A stretch of DNA of 64,000 nucleotides from Macropodus opercularis (Eukaryota; Chordata; Actinopteri; Anabantiformes; Osphronemidae). The notes under the pieces are model-generated. The model did no database searches. It saw only the letters and a list, made by a program, of their open reading frames with translations, and was not told the origin of the DNA. Positions 1-12,657 of the stretch are shown here, piece after piece. The position numbers were made by a program, and so were the translations under genes. The DNA lies in the NCBI GenBank assembly GCA_030770545.1, contig CM061090.1, positions 8,697,501 to 8,761,500 on the forward strand, in the 5' to 3' direction. Position 1 is the first letter of the stretch; every line of letters starts with the position of its first letter.

Positions 1-1353
1 GCCCACTTTAAAGGAGTGGAGGAATCACACCAGTAATCCTATTGTGAGAGAACAAGAGCTGACGCAGGCCAATATGTGTGTGTGTGTGCATGTAAAAGAG
101 AGGGAGAGTCGATGAGTGAGTGACGTATCTGTGAAGAGAGGAATATCCTATAGATGGAAGGGGCCGACAGATAGAGGGGTCTTTGTGTGCGTGCCCTGTT
201 AAATCAGACATGTAACGCCGGCTTTTATACGAAAGCCTCTCAAGACTTGTGATAAGTGGCAGCCTCCTCTGATCTGTACATGAAAGACCGGGAGCGAGAA
301 CAGGGGAGAGGAGAGACAGCGGCAGAAGAAAAGGAGGATGTGAAGAAATGAGAGAGTGTGGTCTGTCCAAAGAAAATGTGGATTTTCCACATCCTGGGGA
401 CCTTCGTGTGCTGTTTTCCTAATGACGAAGACGGGAGAAACACAAAGACAGAACCACATTCACACACGTTGGACTTTTACACCTGCACCGTGTAGAGGAG
501 CTGCTGTCTGAAAAGCTCTCAGCTTTGAAACTGCTGGACTATAGAAGAGCTAAAGATGGATAAAGGTCTTAAATGTCTCCTATGACTGACTTTCTACAGA
601 TAAAGTTTGGTTTATGCACAAAATGACTCGTCTGAGAGGTTTGTGCACTTGGTGGAGGTCATCACCATACTAAATAAACACAACAAGGCCATCAGAAACA
701 CAGTAGCTCAGGTTTGAGGACCACGGTGTCAGGGAAGAACCCTTTGGCCTGACTGCTGCTAAAGCATCTGGATGAACTCTGGGCCTCGCTGGGACTTTCT
801 GCTCACATTCAGACGAGAATGAAGGCAGGAAGACCCTCAAACAAGCAGCAGCTGAAGGCAGCTGCAGTAAAGCATTTGCTTCCAGACTTGAGGCAGACTT
901 TCATCCAAATAGCTGACAAAATAAATGAAAGAACCAAAAGCCAGATCCCTATGTACAGCTAGGAGGATGTCTCTGTCTCCTTTGATATGTTTTTTTTAAT
1001 AAAGTCCTTTCTTCTATCCTTTCAAGCGTGATTTACAAGCTTGCACCATGAAACAGCGCAGCTTTCTTGTTGTCCCTGTTCCCTTCATCCCTCCCGCTTT
1101 CTGCCTCATCCTCTCGTCACCCACCAGGAGCAAACACGGCTCTCTTTGATTCCTGACACTCCTGTTTTCTTCTCTTCACTCCCACCACTCCTCGCCCTGT
1201 GGGAGGCAGAGAGAGATTAATAGAGGCTGAACTGATATCATTGTTAGTGGCTGTCCTGTGAGCTCCCAGCTGACACACACATGCGCACACACAGACGCAC
1301 AAATGATGAGCGATCAAGCACGTACAGGAGACTGAGCAAACACCGGTGGACGG

Positions 1354-1378
1354 ACACACACACACACACACACACACA
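1354..1378. repeat. (CA)n microsatellite
   Basis: An uninterrupted AC/CA run of about 12 units. Confidence 0.95.
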
Positions 1379-4265
1379 TGCTACCTCTTTAGCCTGCCCT
1401 TGCCTGCTGTCAGGATGGTCCGTTCCCACGCCACAGCCAGTCTCATGACAGACCAGCTGTGTGTATGCGTGTGTGTGTCTGTGGGCTCGTGTGTGTTGGA
1501 AGGTGTATCGTGACACCAGGGGCTTCCTCCTCGGGGGATTCAACCCGTGTTTTGGGGTCAGAGAGTGTCGCCCTGCAGGTGGCTGGAGGATTTACACAAA
1601 CACACTCACAGTCACACTCGCTTACCTCAGGTCAGAAGTAGCCGGCGTTGCTGTTGTCAGACGTAATGAATTAGCTGCTTTCAAAGGCAATATGGTCTGT
1701 GTTAGCCGTTGCCAGCTAATCCATTAACGTGACCTCACTGGTCCCAGTGGCACCGGAATCTCTTCTAGAGCTGCACCTAAGGAATTTCATGTGCACATAC
1801 GGTACCTGGGTGACTGTCGTAGCACTCGCAGTTTCTGTCATTTATTATGCAAATCACGTCATGGGAAACACGAGACCTGTACACTTTGTTTTTCTGCATT
1901 TCAGTGATTATACCTGCTCTGGATGTTCGTTAGTGCATAAATAAGGCACATTTTGAAACATTTTAATGTTCATTTTTACATGAAAATGTTTAAATGTCAT
2001 ATGTAAATCATAGTAGGAAGGTGCGACTTATGGTGTGAAAATGTCCAAAGGTCTGTCGAAGGTCTGTCTGTCACTTTGGACGTGTTACATTAACCTACAT
2101 GTGGCGTGTTCTGCTGTTTCAGTGTTATTCTCTTGTCTCTATATCAGCTGACCGAGCCCTTGGCCGTGCATGTGTCATTTGGGCCCTTTCAATTATATTT
2201 ACATATGACTGTGATTTAAATCAACCCTACGGACCCAGTCAGAGCCAAACGGATGAGTGGGAAACATTTCAATGTCCAGGCTAGAAATAATAATGGAGTC
2301 AGACGGATTACAATGCTAACTGCTGCTGGTTGATTCATTTAAAAGCAACATCAGTCCAACTTCAGTCTAAAAAGGCTGAATGGAGCTGAAATGATATGTT
2401 GGACTCATTTCAACCACGTTGCTGCAGTTTTCTTGAAAGCAACACGAATCATCGAACTTCAGTGAGGAAAAAACACAGTCTTCACATTTAAGCTGATTAT
2501 TTATGAAGTGTTTTTGGAGTGTGGTGAGGAAGAGGATTTCAGAGCATATGAGGGTATGAGAGTTGTTTTCAAACGTGGGCATTAATGCTCTTTTAATCCC
2601 ATTGTTATGAGACGCCGTGGCTTCGAGGCAGCAGTGTCTCAGCTGACTGGGTTTCGGGGGTGTCGCTGTGTTTTGGCGTGATTCAGTTCCCCAGTCTAGA
2701 CAAATGACATTTGCTGCAACATGCTTGTTTGTGTCAAATGCACCTTGTCGCCAGTTGTTATGGGTGAGATGTTGTTTGGTCACAACATGCAGTAGCACTG
2801 AGATTTTGGTGGTGTATCAGGTCGTAAACAGATTAAATCTTGATCTAATGGATGCTCTTAAGGCTGCTGTTGACTCTCAGTTTTAGTAATGAAGCACTTT
2901 CTTTTACATGATGGCAGTTCAAAAAGCTTCACATAGAACAAATGCAAATTTAATATGTATATATGCTGTGAATATCCATGAATAGAGTTATACTGTGAAA
3001 TCAATCATATCATCATTAGAAAAAACATGGAGGGAACCGCAGTGTGACAAGCAAACACTTGACATAAAGTGGCTAAGACGGACTGTGTCCTTTAACCTGC
3101 TTCTAAGTGGTGTCCTCAAGCCCGGAGCACAGTCTAACCTTTAAATGGGCAGCCCAGCAACCTTGTGAGGACAGCCCAGGGTGAGGACCGGTTCAGAGGC
3201 AGCGGCTTTGAAAGGTTTGTCGCGTTGTGTTAGTTCTGGAGTCGCTCTCGTCCCTATGTTTAAAGCAGTTTTTCCCAGTGCATTATTTTCATTTTCCAGT
3301 TCATCGAATGCTCAGTGTGACATGATCTGCTGCTGATAGAAGATAATTATGTGTCACAGTAGTTTTAAATGGGCTGAGAAACCCACACAAAACCTGCACC
3401 TACCACTCATGATATAAGTCGCATTTTTGTGTCAAAAACTCCAGGCGCACAAGACCCAGAGAGTCACGTCTGGAGGGCTCCTTCATTCTCGCCACCTCCT
3501 TCATCGCTCTGACACCTGAGGCAACAATCACTGTTGTCACTGTTGAGAAGCTGCTGTCCTGAACGCATCATGACGGGGGTGGGGAGGAGGGGGCGATGAC
3601 CTTGTTGACTGTCGACTGAAGCGGCGTCTCCAGAGCTGCAGCTGGTGTTTGCGGTTGCAGACTTCATTTCAACGTGCTCGGTCATATTCGCCTATTGTAA
3701 TATACATATTGCCACAGACTTGGGGCTTGGTGAACCGTGTGCGATCCATTGTTGGTACTTTACAGTGTATTGACCATTCAAGCGGCCTTGTCAGTTTTCC
3801 AATAGGGCATGCGTGCTAAAACATTTTAGTTTGACAGCAGAGCTATGGTTTTGTCCTGGGTTTTATTTAGTTAATTATCATGTGGAAGTATTCCTGTGGT
3901 TTGAGTGGCTGCCATTGATTCAGCACCAGTGTATACACACTGTCAATACTTTCTGCTGCTTTGCCCTCCATTAGCTGGCTTAGCTGACTCTGATGTGTAT
4001 TGATCTTGACAGTACAGACCAGCAAACAGATGGCGATTCAGTTCAGAATTATGTTTTATTTATGTTTCCTAAACACATACATAGTACTGGATGATCTTTT
4101 TGACCTCATAAAGAATCAACATCAACATCATGGAATCGTCCCCAGGAATAGCCCATAAAGAAGCTCTGATTCATTTAAACGCGCCGTGTCCACAGCTTAG
4201 TTGTGTATATTAATAAATACAAGCATGTGCCGATGATACTGTAGTGCAACAAATCTGATCTATCT

Positions 4266-4267
<2 letters not shown>

Positions 4268-4303
<36 letters not shown>
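4268..4303. repeat. (CA)18 microsatellite
   Basis: An uninterrupted CA run of 36 bases. Confidence 0.95.
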
Positions 4304-4305
<2 letters not shown>

Positions 4306-5260
4306 AAAAACGCACATACGATTTCACAGACCTCCCAAACCCATCAGCTCCTGGTGCCGCCCTCTGAAATGTCAGATTGATTGTGAGATTGTGAGCAGGA
4401 CCCCACAAGCAATTTCAGGTTGTGTTTGTGTCTCAACAAAGACGTATTTAAAACCAAAACTGACAGTGCATTCAAAGGTCAAAACCAAAGAATAGAGGGA
4501 TTTAGTGCTGCTGCTTGACAGAGAAGCTCAGACAAAGTATGGGAGAAATCTTCAGTTTTTAGTCACAAGGCGATAAAAATAATGTCACAAAACAAAGCAC
4601 TTACAGAAGAATACAAGTTTATTTATAATATATATAATCATTGCATGTAAAACGCATGAAACAGATAAACCATAAACTTGTGTGCATGTGTGCAGAGGGA
4701 CTTTCTTAGTAATTACTCAGAAGGCGTTTCCGTCTCTCCCCCAGACGACAGTGGAGGCTGAACCTTTAGAGCTCGACGCTGACGTTGCCCATGGGCAGCA
4801 CGTCTTTGAACTGAAGTGTCTTAGAGGCGTCTGCTGAAGTTGGACTCTTCTCAGAAAGCCTTTAAAGCTGCTGCTTCTTTGTATTTGCTGAAGGTCAAAG
4901 CTCTGGTGACACATACAGTAACTGTGTTTGGCTGAAGCAGATGATGTTTGTTTTGGCTTTCAGCCAGTAGAAATACCCTGTGTAGTAGTATAATGTGACG
5001 GATTACATGTTCATTTATTTCTACAATTGACACTTAATGTACGTACTGTATGTAGACCCAGTTGGTTAAGCCCAGAACCGGCTTAAACCCAAACAAGTCA
5101 CTTGTGTCTGTGCTTGTTAGACCTGCACCTTCGCACACAAGACCTCAAACACATATACTAATATGTGTGTTTCTGCCAAAGGAGCTCTGATTGGTTTGGG
5201 GACTTAATCCCAGTCTCAATCCACAGACACTAATCCAGCAGATTAATGACCACTCCCTTA

Positions 5261-5280
5261 CACGCACACACACACGCGCG

Positions 5281-5341
<61 letters not shown>
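5261..5341. repeat. Long (CA)n microsatellite
   Basis: An imperfect CACG/CA lead-in to 5284, then a pure CA run of about 28 units. This is the longest microsatellite in the window and able to adopt Z-DNA. Confidence 0.95.
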
Positions 5342-5345
<4 letters not shown>

Positions 5346-7751
5346 TAGTATGTATACCACTGCGAGGGACACAGCCCTCTCACTGTTTGCCCACGTGGCA
5401 CCATCTGAGACATAGACACACTATGCAGCGATCGTGTGTTGTGTGCATGCCTGCACCCACATGTATGTCCCACACAGGACATATAGTGAACATGCAGCGT
5501 CTGACCCAACACTCAGTTCACTTACCATGATGTTGCTCTTGCATAGATTGTTGCTTTAAACACACACAGACATACAAATAGACACAAAGACATGGGCACG
5601 ACCCATACACACAAATTATTGAAGTGATTAAATGCTCTGTATTAATCTGTCTTAGTGTGTGATAAGACAAACTAAAATATGCTGACCATCACCACATGTC
5701 AAAAGAGTGATGTTGGGATTATACAGTATAGCTACACATGTCTGTGTCCGGTGTAATCACATGTAATCTGTAATTAATTTATATAGACACTGCACCATTC
5801 TGTATAATTCCTCTGACCTAATAAAGAGCGAGATAATGTGCGTCCAAAGTTGAATGTAGCTCATAGAATATTAGATATAATCATCATAATAAATAAATCA
5901 TAGCTTCAGTCTCAAACTGGATTTTATTGGATAATAAATGATTTTGCTCAGAGAAGAAATAGAATAAACACTGCTGTCAAATGTGGGTACGTTTAAAAAA
6001 GGTTTGCTTGTTTTAGTGAATGTGAGCAATGTATGCAAGCTACTGCACTTTCTGTGTTTGTCCACCAGTTTCACATGATGGTGTTTTAGGTGCCTTAATC
6101 CGTCTGCTTCATCACCACACAGAGCATAGTTGACTGCATATGGCGTTGTGGCGTTCTGCCTCTGCTGGCACCAGGAACTGGACACGTTCATTCAGCTTCA
6201 GAGGAGCATCATTTGGAAAAAGTTGAAAGTGAAATTACATATTTTTTCTTCCTTTTTATTATGAACTGAGTGATTTGTAGGAGAAAACGATCACTGTAAA
6301 TAAATGGATAAATGTATTGCTTAGTCAGTTTGTTTGTTTGTTGCTATGTCCTCTCTACTATTACAAAGCAGAGCTGTGTAATTGAGCAGTTTACACAACT
6401 AACAGATAATACGAGGTGAAGGAGAAAGCCCCCCCCCACTTCAAAGGGTATAATAGTTTCCTCTACTTCTGACTCCACTCTCCGCACCATCAAGATACCT
6501 TGTTACAGGTCAGTGGTGGCTTTCATCAAACTTTCTGTGACATATTATTGCACATTAACTTCAGTGTCAAAACAGGCCCACGCTTTATTTAATCTTTCAG
6601 CTCCATTTGAACAAAATAAAATGATGTAACTAAAGGTGGAGTCCACAGTTCAGACTGATGGAGAGAGCGAGAAACACACATTTATTAATAATTAATACTA
6701 GCATGAGAAATTAATTATTAAAAGATAATAGTAACCAACCATCCAACCACCAGTTACACCATGGCAACGTCTTTGCAACCGCTGCAAACATTCACACACC
6801 TGCCTATGAAAACACAGTGGTTTTTATTGTAGACTTAAACTGACAGTCAGGTCCTTTCCACACTCGCAGGAAGCGATCGCTGTGCATTTCAAATAACAGC
6901 TCAGCTCCATTCATTCCTCTGCACAGTCTGATTGACAGCACGTCTTTCCTGCATCCTTCCACCCTTTTCATGACTTCAGAGCACTCGCTCATGAACGTTT
7001 AGCTGCAAACGCACTGCACTTCCTCTCAAACTGCATTTATTTATTTTATGATGCACCTATTTATTAAATGAGACCATTCCATAGAATTAAAAAGTTAATT
7101 AAATGAAGCATAACAGCACAATTACGGCAGGATGAATGTCTAAACACTTTGCACAGAGTCACAGTACAATCTGCTCTCGTCAGCCTCTGAGCATGTGGGT
7201 ATGTATATGCATGAGATGCAGTACAGATTATTATAATGAAGAAGTGCCAGTAGAGAGTGTGTGTGAGTGTGGACTGATGCCAGTGAGTCTGGACGGTTCA
7301 GCATTAGCTTCACACCAGCGCTCCGTGTCGTGATCCTTCTCCAGCTCAGTGTGTGTGTGTGTGCGCTTGGCACAGTTAGTCTCCATGATACTGATACTTC
7401 CTCCATCTCTTCCTATCTCGCCTTCCTGCCTCTGTTCATCATCCCTTTATCAGCTTTCAGCTCAGCCGATGAGTCTTTGAGTCTAGAAGCGGGTCACCAG
7501 CCATCCACCAGCTCCGTGTACCAGCCCGTTCACCCAGGAAATGTCAGCCAGAGTTAATGTTCACCTTGTGTCCTCTTCTGTTGTGTCTTGAATAGTTGGC
7601 TGCAACTTTCACCAACTCCTATTAGCATAGAATCAACATAAACTCTTTCTCCAGTTTAGTGTAAATGTTTACATGCGGTCAGCAACCAGGACATAAACTT
7701 TTACCTTGGAGATTGAGTGTCTTGTTGAGTTACACACCATAATTTAGTTAT

Positions 7752-8018
7752 GGTGTGTGGCTGTAGTGATGCTATAGTGGTTAGCAGCGATGCCTTCCAG
7801 CAAGAAGAGCCTGGATTACCCACGTTTTGCTTTGTTTTCTCCCACAGCCTAAGGACATGCAGTTAGGCTGATTGGAGACGTCAGAGTGACTGCTGGTCTG
7901 TCTCGGTATGTGATGGTCTGGCGACCTGTCCAGGGTGTCTCTCATCTGACTGACAACTGGATGAGCTCCAGCCTGAACTCGACCCTTACAGGGACTAAGC
8001 TGTAGATGAGCGAGCGAT
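7752..8018 (+). mobile_element. tRNA-derived SINE, nearly full length
   Basis: A head (ATAGTGGTTAGCAGCGATGC, then CTGGATTACC) is followed by the fish SINE body with TCTCCCACAG, GACATGCAGTTAGGCTGATT, GGTCTGGCGACCTGTCCAGG and GAGCTCCAGCC. It ends ACTAAGCTGTAGATGAGCGA. The order matches a repeat family very common in percomorph introns. The exact family name needs a library search. Confidence 0.75.
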
Positions 8019-9179
8019 CAGCTAAGTGTTTTGCATCTGGTTTCATATTTAAAATCATGAGGCTCGTTGGTTTTGTCTGACCGTGAAATGAATGTGTTCT
8101 ATTAACACTAACACAGTGTGACCAAACCAAAATTTAATGTCATACTAATACTTTTGTCCGGTTAAAATTTGGTTTACATCTCTCTTTTTTTCATCTTTTT
8201 CTTTTGTTTTATAAATGTCCTTTACATTTATTAAGTGTTACTGTGTGGGTGTTGCCCCATATGGTGACTTCTCTCTATTGTTAAACCGCTTTATTAAAAC
8301 ACTTCAGCCGTAGCTCGTCTGCGTGTTTCACGGTTGTGAAGGGGCTCAGTTCATGCTCATATAGTACTTCCATGCTTACTGAACGTCTCTCCCTAGAAAA
8401 GCCAGAAGCAAATAAATCCTCCTTGCTTCCGCTTCTTGCAGTAAATACAGTATGTCTTGATCTGTATTGAAACATGTCTTGTCTGACTGAGCGTGTGACC
8501 GAGCACCATCTTGGCTCCACGGTGCAGTGTTGGAGTCGCGCCAGAGTGGCAGATGGTTGCTTGTCTGCAGGGTTTGGATTCATACAGGGCCTCTAATACA
8601 GCAAACACAGACAACTGGGTGGAGGAAGATAGCATCCATACAAGGATGCTGGTATTTAATATCTCTCTGTTGTTGTTTGCCTCAATCAGTTTTTAGAAAG
8701 CGTCATGATAGTTTTTCCCCATCACATCAGTTTTGTCTTGTTTTTGAATGTTCTCTTAGTCACATATTACTAAAAATAAAAAGGTCAAATCTGAAGCAGA
8801 CTATGACAGAACAACAATAATAATATGGGGATTAAATGCAATGTCTGTCTCCTTCTCCTTTTATTTTAACTGCTCAGTCTGCTGATACTTGAAAACATTT
8901 CTCACAGTGAGCTTTAAATTCCTGTTTTACAATGATGATATGAAACACACAAGAGTTCCAGGGCAGAAAATTAACTTCCAACTTTGCTGTGTTTCTGGAA
9001 AAAAATTCAATTATCTTCTAGCAAACAAAATGGATAGAAGTGAAGGATTGCTGAGCATTACATGTATAAATTTGATTTGGAGTGATATTGGAGAGTTGTT
9101 TCATTCAGAGGAGAATAATCTGAACTGTGGAGAGAAATGTTGCTCCTGCGCAAGTGTGGTAAAGAAAATCGGTGCCCTT

Positions 9180-9660
9180 CTCATCCCTACATCCTTTATT
9201 TTGTCACCCTCTTGTCTCCATTCTTTCTTGTTCCTTTCTCTGGAATTGCTCCTCCTCTCTTTCCCTTTTTGCTCCCTCTCTCCATCTTCCCTGCTTCTGA
9301 CTCCATCTCATCCCTCTCAACCTCTCCCGCTCGCATGTCTTTGCATCCCATTCTCTTTCCCATCTCGATTTCTCTCCTGGAGCAACAGTATGTGTACAGT
9401 CGGTTGCCGTGGCAACACAAGGAGGCCACATGAGCGGGTGGATGAACAAAAGACCCAGAGACCCTCATCCACAGAGAGGGAGGCAAAGAGAAGAAAAATC
9501 TGATTTCATTTTTAGGCGAGGGGGTTTGCTGTGTGTGGAAAGATGAGGAGGAGGTGGAGGAGGACGGCGAGGAGAGGGGGGAGGAATGGATAGCGTAGGT
9601 GAGGTGAGTTCATAAATGAAAGAGACAGACAAAGAGGGGGGTGGGGTGGGGGGTATGGTT
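9180..9660. other. Polypyrimidine block followed by polypurine block
   Basis: Positions 9180-9380 are mostly C/T and 9470-9655 mostly G/A on the + strand, ending in three G runs (9636-9653). The two halves could pair loosely or adopt triplex-like structures. No coding signal is credible here. Confidence 0.5.
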
Positions 9661-10059
9661 AACACGGCAGAGCCACGAAGAGCCTAAAACATGCATTTGT
9701 TAAAGGGCTGCTGTGAGACAACCACAGCCAGTGGTGGAGATCATTTCAAATTGCTTTGAGCTGCAGAAGAAGGGCTTCATTTTCTTATTGTCATCATCTC
9801 AAATGTATTTCACTGTATTTGTAGTTGGAATGATTCATTGAATGGGTCATTTTAAATGCCATCTGTCAGCATTGAATACATTTGACGTTTTACTGCATGT
9901 AATTTCAATAATAAAGTCCTGTCTGTTTCTATATTAGTGGCTCTATATCACTCATAGCTCACCTGAATACTGAGTCTGCAACTCATCTGACTATGTTGGA
10001 GATGGAACAGAAAATATGGATTAGACAGAACAATACTCTCTGAGATATTAGATCTTACA

Positions 10060-10412
10060 AGGCCAAACAGCCGAACTAAGAACAACCTCAGAAACAGATA
10101 CCAGACAACAACAGAGCAAGGAAATAAGCAGAACAGCAACAAACTGATAAAGGAGCGAAATTATAAAAAGCTAACATAAGAACATTATAAACAAAAGAGA
10201 TGCATTACTAAAATAAATTACACAAAATGACCATGAACACACCCACAGAAACCAAAGCTGACTCAAAATAACAAAAAACAGAAACCAAACAACCAAAGGG
10301 ACAAAAAACAAGTGACATCAAAACAACACAACAAAAGAAATGACCAAGAACAAGAAACCAGCAAAACAAAGACATAAATAACCAAAAAGAGACACTAAAT
10401 GTTCTAAAAAAC
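10060..10412 (+). repeat. A-rich, T-poor degenerate tandem repeat
   Basis: About 350 bases are dominated by A and C on the + strand, with recurring variants of ACAAAAGA, AACCAAA, AAATGACCA and AGAGACACTAAAT. This fits a decayed minisatellite of the fish type with units around ACCAAAAAGAGACAC. The strand asymmetry is conspicuous against the surrounding sequence. Confidence 0.6.
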
Positions 10413-10724
10413 ATGCTTTCTTAGTCTTGGGGTCCTTCTCGGGGGGGTGGGGCATTTAAAGTGTCTCAACCAAAGACTCGTTTTCTCATCATCTGTAACA
10501 GGAAAGGTTACAGACTCTGTTTTGGTTTCTTCTCTGGATTGTCTATAAAATCACGACGGAGTCCATTAACCTTTAAAGTCCTAAATTAGCAGTTGATCTA
10601 GTGGCAAATGATCCAATTTGTTTAAGTAAACGTATAGACAGCAGACTTGCAATATGTAGAGATGGACCCTTTAGGGCACAATTGGGAACCATATTCAATT
10701 ATCCTGCCTATTAAAACTTGTCAG

Positions 10725-10779
10725 GTGTGTGTGTGTGTGTGTGCGTGTGTGTTTGTGTGTGTGTGTGCGTGTGTGTGTG
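10725..10779. repeat. Imperfect (GT)n microsatellite
   Basis: A GT run interrupted by GC and TT dinucleotides. Confidence 0.93.
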
Positions 10780-12603
10780 AGCCTTATGCAAATATAATTA
10801 CACCAATTAAATCACAGAAGGGCCTCAGAGGGGGGAGTTTGGGCAGAATGACTGGCAGCAGTGTTTGTGTGTGTGCCAGGCGGTGGAGCTGCTTCTCTAT
10901 TGTGTGTGTAGGTTGATGTGCACATGTGTAGGTGTCAACATTCTGGAAACACTGTTCTTCGCACCCTCTCCTCCACCCTCCCCCTATGAGACACCCCCCA
11001 ACCACAAGCCTGCTTCCCAGTCTGCCTGTCTTTAGGGAGCTGGAGGAGCTCAAAGAAGAAGCTCAGGAGTGTTTGGGGGAGAGGAAGGGATGAGGATGCC
11101 GACGGAAATGGAAGCAGGGATGAAGGAGAGAGTCCTTCACTAGTGTCATAGAACAGAAGGTTTTATGGATGAAAATCAAAGGGTGTTTAATGACTTTATT
11201 TCCAGCTGGGAACATTTATGCTCGATGTCTGTGTTGCAGGTGCAGACCAGTTGAAGGTGGAAAAAAAAGTGTGAGGATCAAAAGCTTCGATTTCTCAGAT
11301 GAATATTTCCGTGCGTATTAACACTGAAATGGCCTGTGTTTGATGTTTTGCCTCCACTCTGCTTAAGGTGCTGCCGTATTTCTGACAAGGATTTGGGAGA
11401 CAGAGCATAGAAACCTGAGCCAAACCCGTCTCAGACTTCATTCTGAACCAGGTACGGTCCTATGTTTGTTTAGTATTGCTGGCCTTAGCACAGCACGCCA
11501 GCAGGTCAAAGGTCACGGGCTACGTCACAGTGATGCAGGGAAAAGATTTCAACTCTTGTCTTATTGTTCACCTTCTCCCAAAAATTTCAAGGCTAACGCT
11601 AACGCATGACTGGTTACACTGATGGAAGATCTTGTGACATTTGCTGGTGATTTTTGTGCGCGTTTCACCCTTTTCTTTCTCAACACGGATTATTGCCTAA
11701 GGGTCAACACCAGTCTGTCAGATTAAGAAACTCAGGTCAGTCAGTGGAAATACCACAAAAATGATCTGACACAGGCGACTACTGGATATTATTGCCACGC
11801 ACCGGTGAGATGTACCGTATGAAAGCCTAAGTATCGAGACTCTGCAGACAGAAGTGTACACGAGGCAGCTGAGTGTGACACGCTTCCGTCCGCTTCATAG
11901 CCTCAGAGAGCAAATCATGTCTTGTCTCACCCGCTTTGCTATTACGGCTGTCAACAATCTTCTCTCCTGGTAATCGGCGAGCAGCTGTTTGGGTGGGACA
12001 GACGCCACTCACGTCCTCCTCCCTCCTGTCTTCCTGTCACTCCTACTCTCCCTTTTTCACTTTTACTTTCTCTTCTCAGGCCCACGTTGCAACAGCTTCA
12101 TGTGTCTGTCATGTGAGCAGACGCCCAGCTTGACTGATCCCCACCTCCTTCCCTCCACAAACCTGTTCTCTGCCTTGATCCAATCATGAATCCATATTAA
12201 TGTTCTGGTTAGTGAACCATGTCCTCGATTAACAGACATGATGTTAGGGTGTTCTCAGCGTAACACTGCATCACCATCCATCCAAGCATGTTCGCTCTAC
12301 GTACTCTCCTTCTTTAGCTTCAGTCACCTATTCGATAAACTGTGTGATCTGTGAGGCTTAATGAGGTTAGGAGAATGAACAAGATTGACTGATATAATGT
12401 AAAAAACATTTTTCACAGTACAGAATTAACTGAACTACTGTTTATTGTTCCTATTATTCCTGTGTCTAGAGAATAAAAACATGTGAAAACAAGTTCACCA
12501 GAAAAGTCTAATTTGCGCATTAAAGAACAAAGCTCAGGTGTTTTCTAGCGCTGTGTGATGAGCTGCGAGGAATCAGTGCTTTGCTCTGTGGCAGATAAGA
12601 AGT

Positions 12604-12657
12604 GAAGATGCTGGGACCTCATACACGCAAAGCAAGCGAGCACTGAGCTACATCCCC
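12604..12657 (-). pseudogene. tRNA-Ala(TGC)-like pseudogene lacking D-loop part and T arm
   Basis: On the - strand it starts GGGGATGTAGCTCAGTG, then CTTGCTTTGCGTGTATGAG (anticodon loop TTTGCGT, anticodon TGC), then GTCCCAGCATCTTC. It follows tRNA-Ala order, but bases after AGTG and the whole T arm are missing, so it cannot be functional. Confidence 0.6.

Larger units (their letters stand above)
1..7751. other. Upstream gene-free stretch
   Basis: I see no convincing exon. Content is CA microsatellites and ordinary AT-moderate sequence. An AATAAA occurs near 1000, but no coding sequence precedes it. The open frames here are short, or are translations of CA repeats. Confidence 0.6.
8019..12603. 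other. Gene-free stretch
   Basis: This holds the pyrimidine/purine block, the A-rich repeat and the GT run listed separately. I see nothing else that can be supported. Confidence 0.6.

Noticed and set aside
990..1010. AATAAA that might end an upstream gene
   Set aside because: No coding exon is visible before it, and AATAAA is frequent by chance.
5145..5530. Open frames rich in Thr-His or Val-Cys on both strands
   Set aside because: They are translations of the CA/GT microsatellite, not genes.
8889..9503. 204-residue open frame on the + strand
   Set aside because: Much of it is the translated polypyrimidine tract (Leu/Ser/Phe/Pro runs); no conserved motif.
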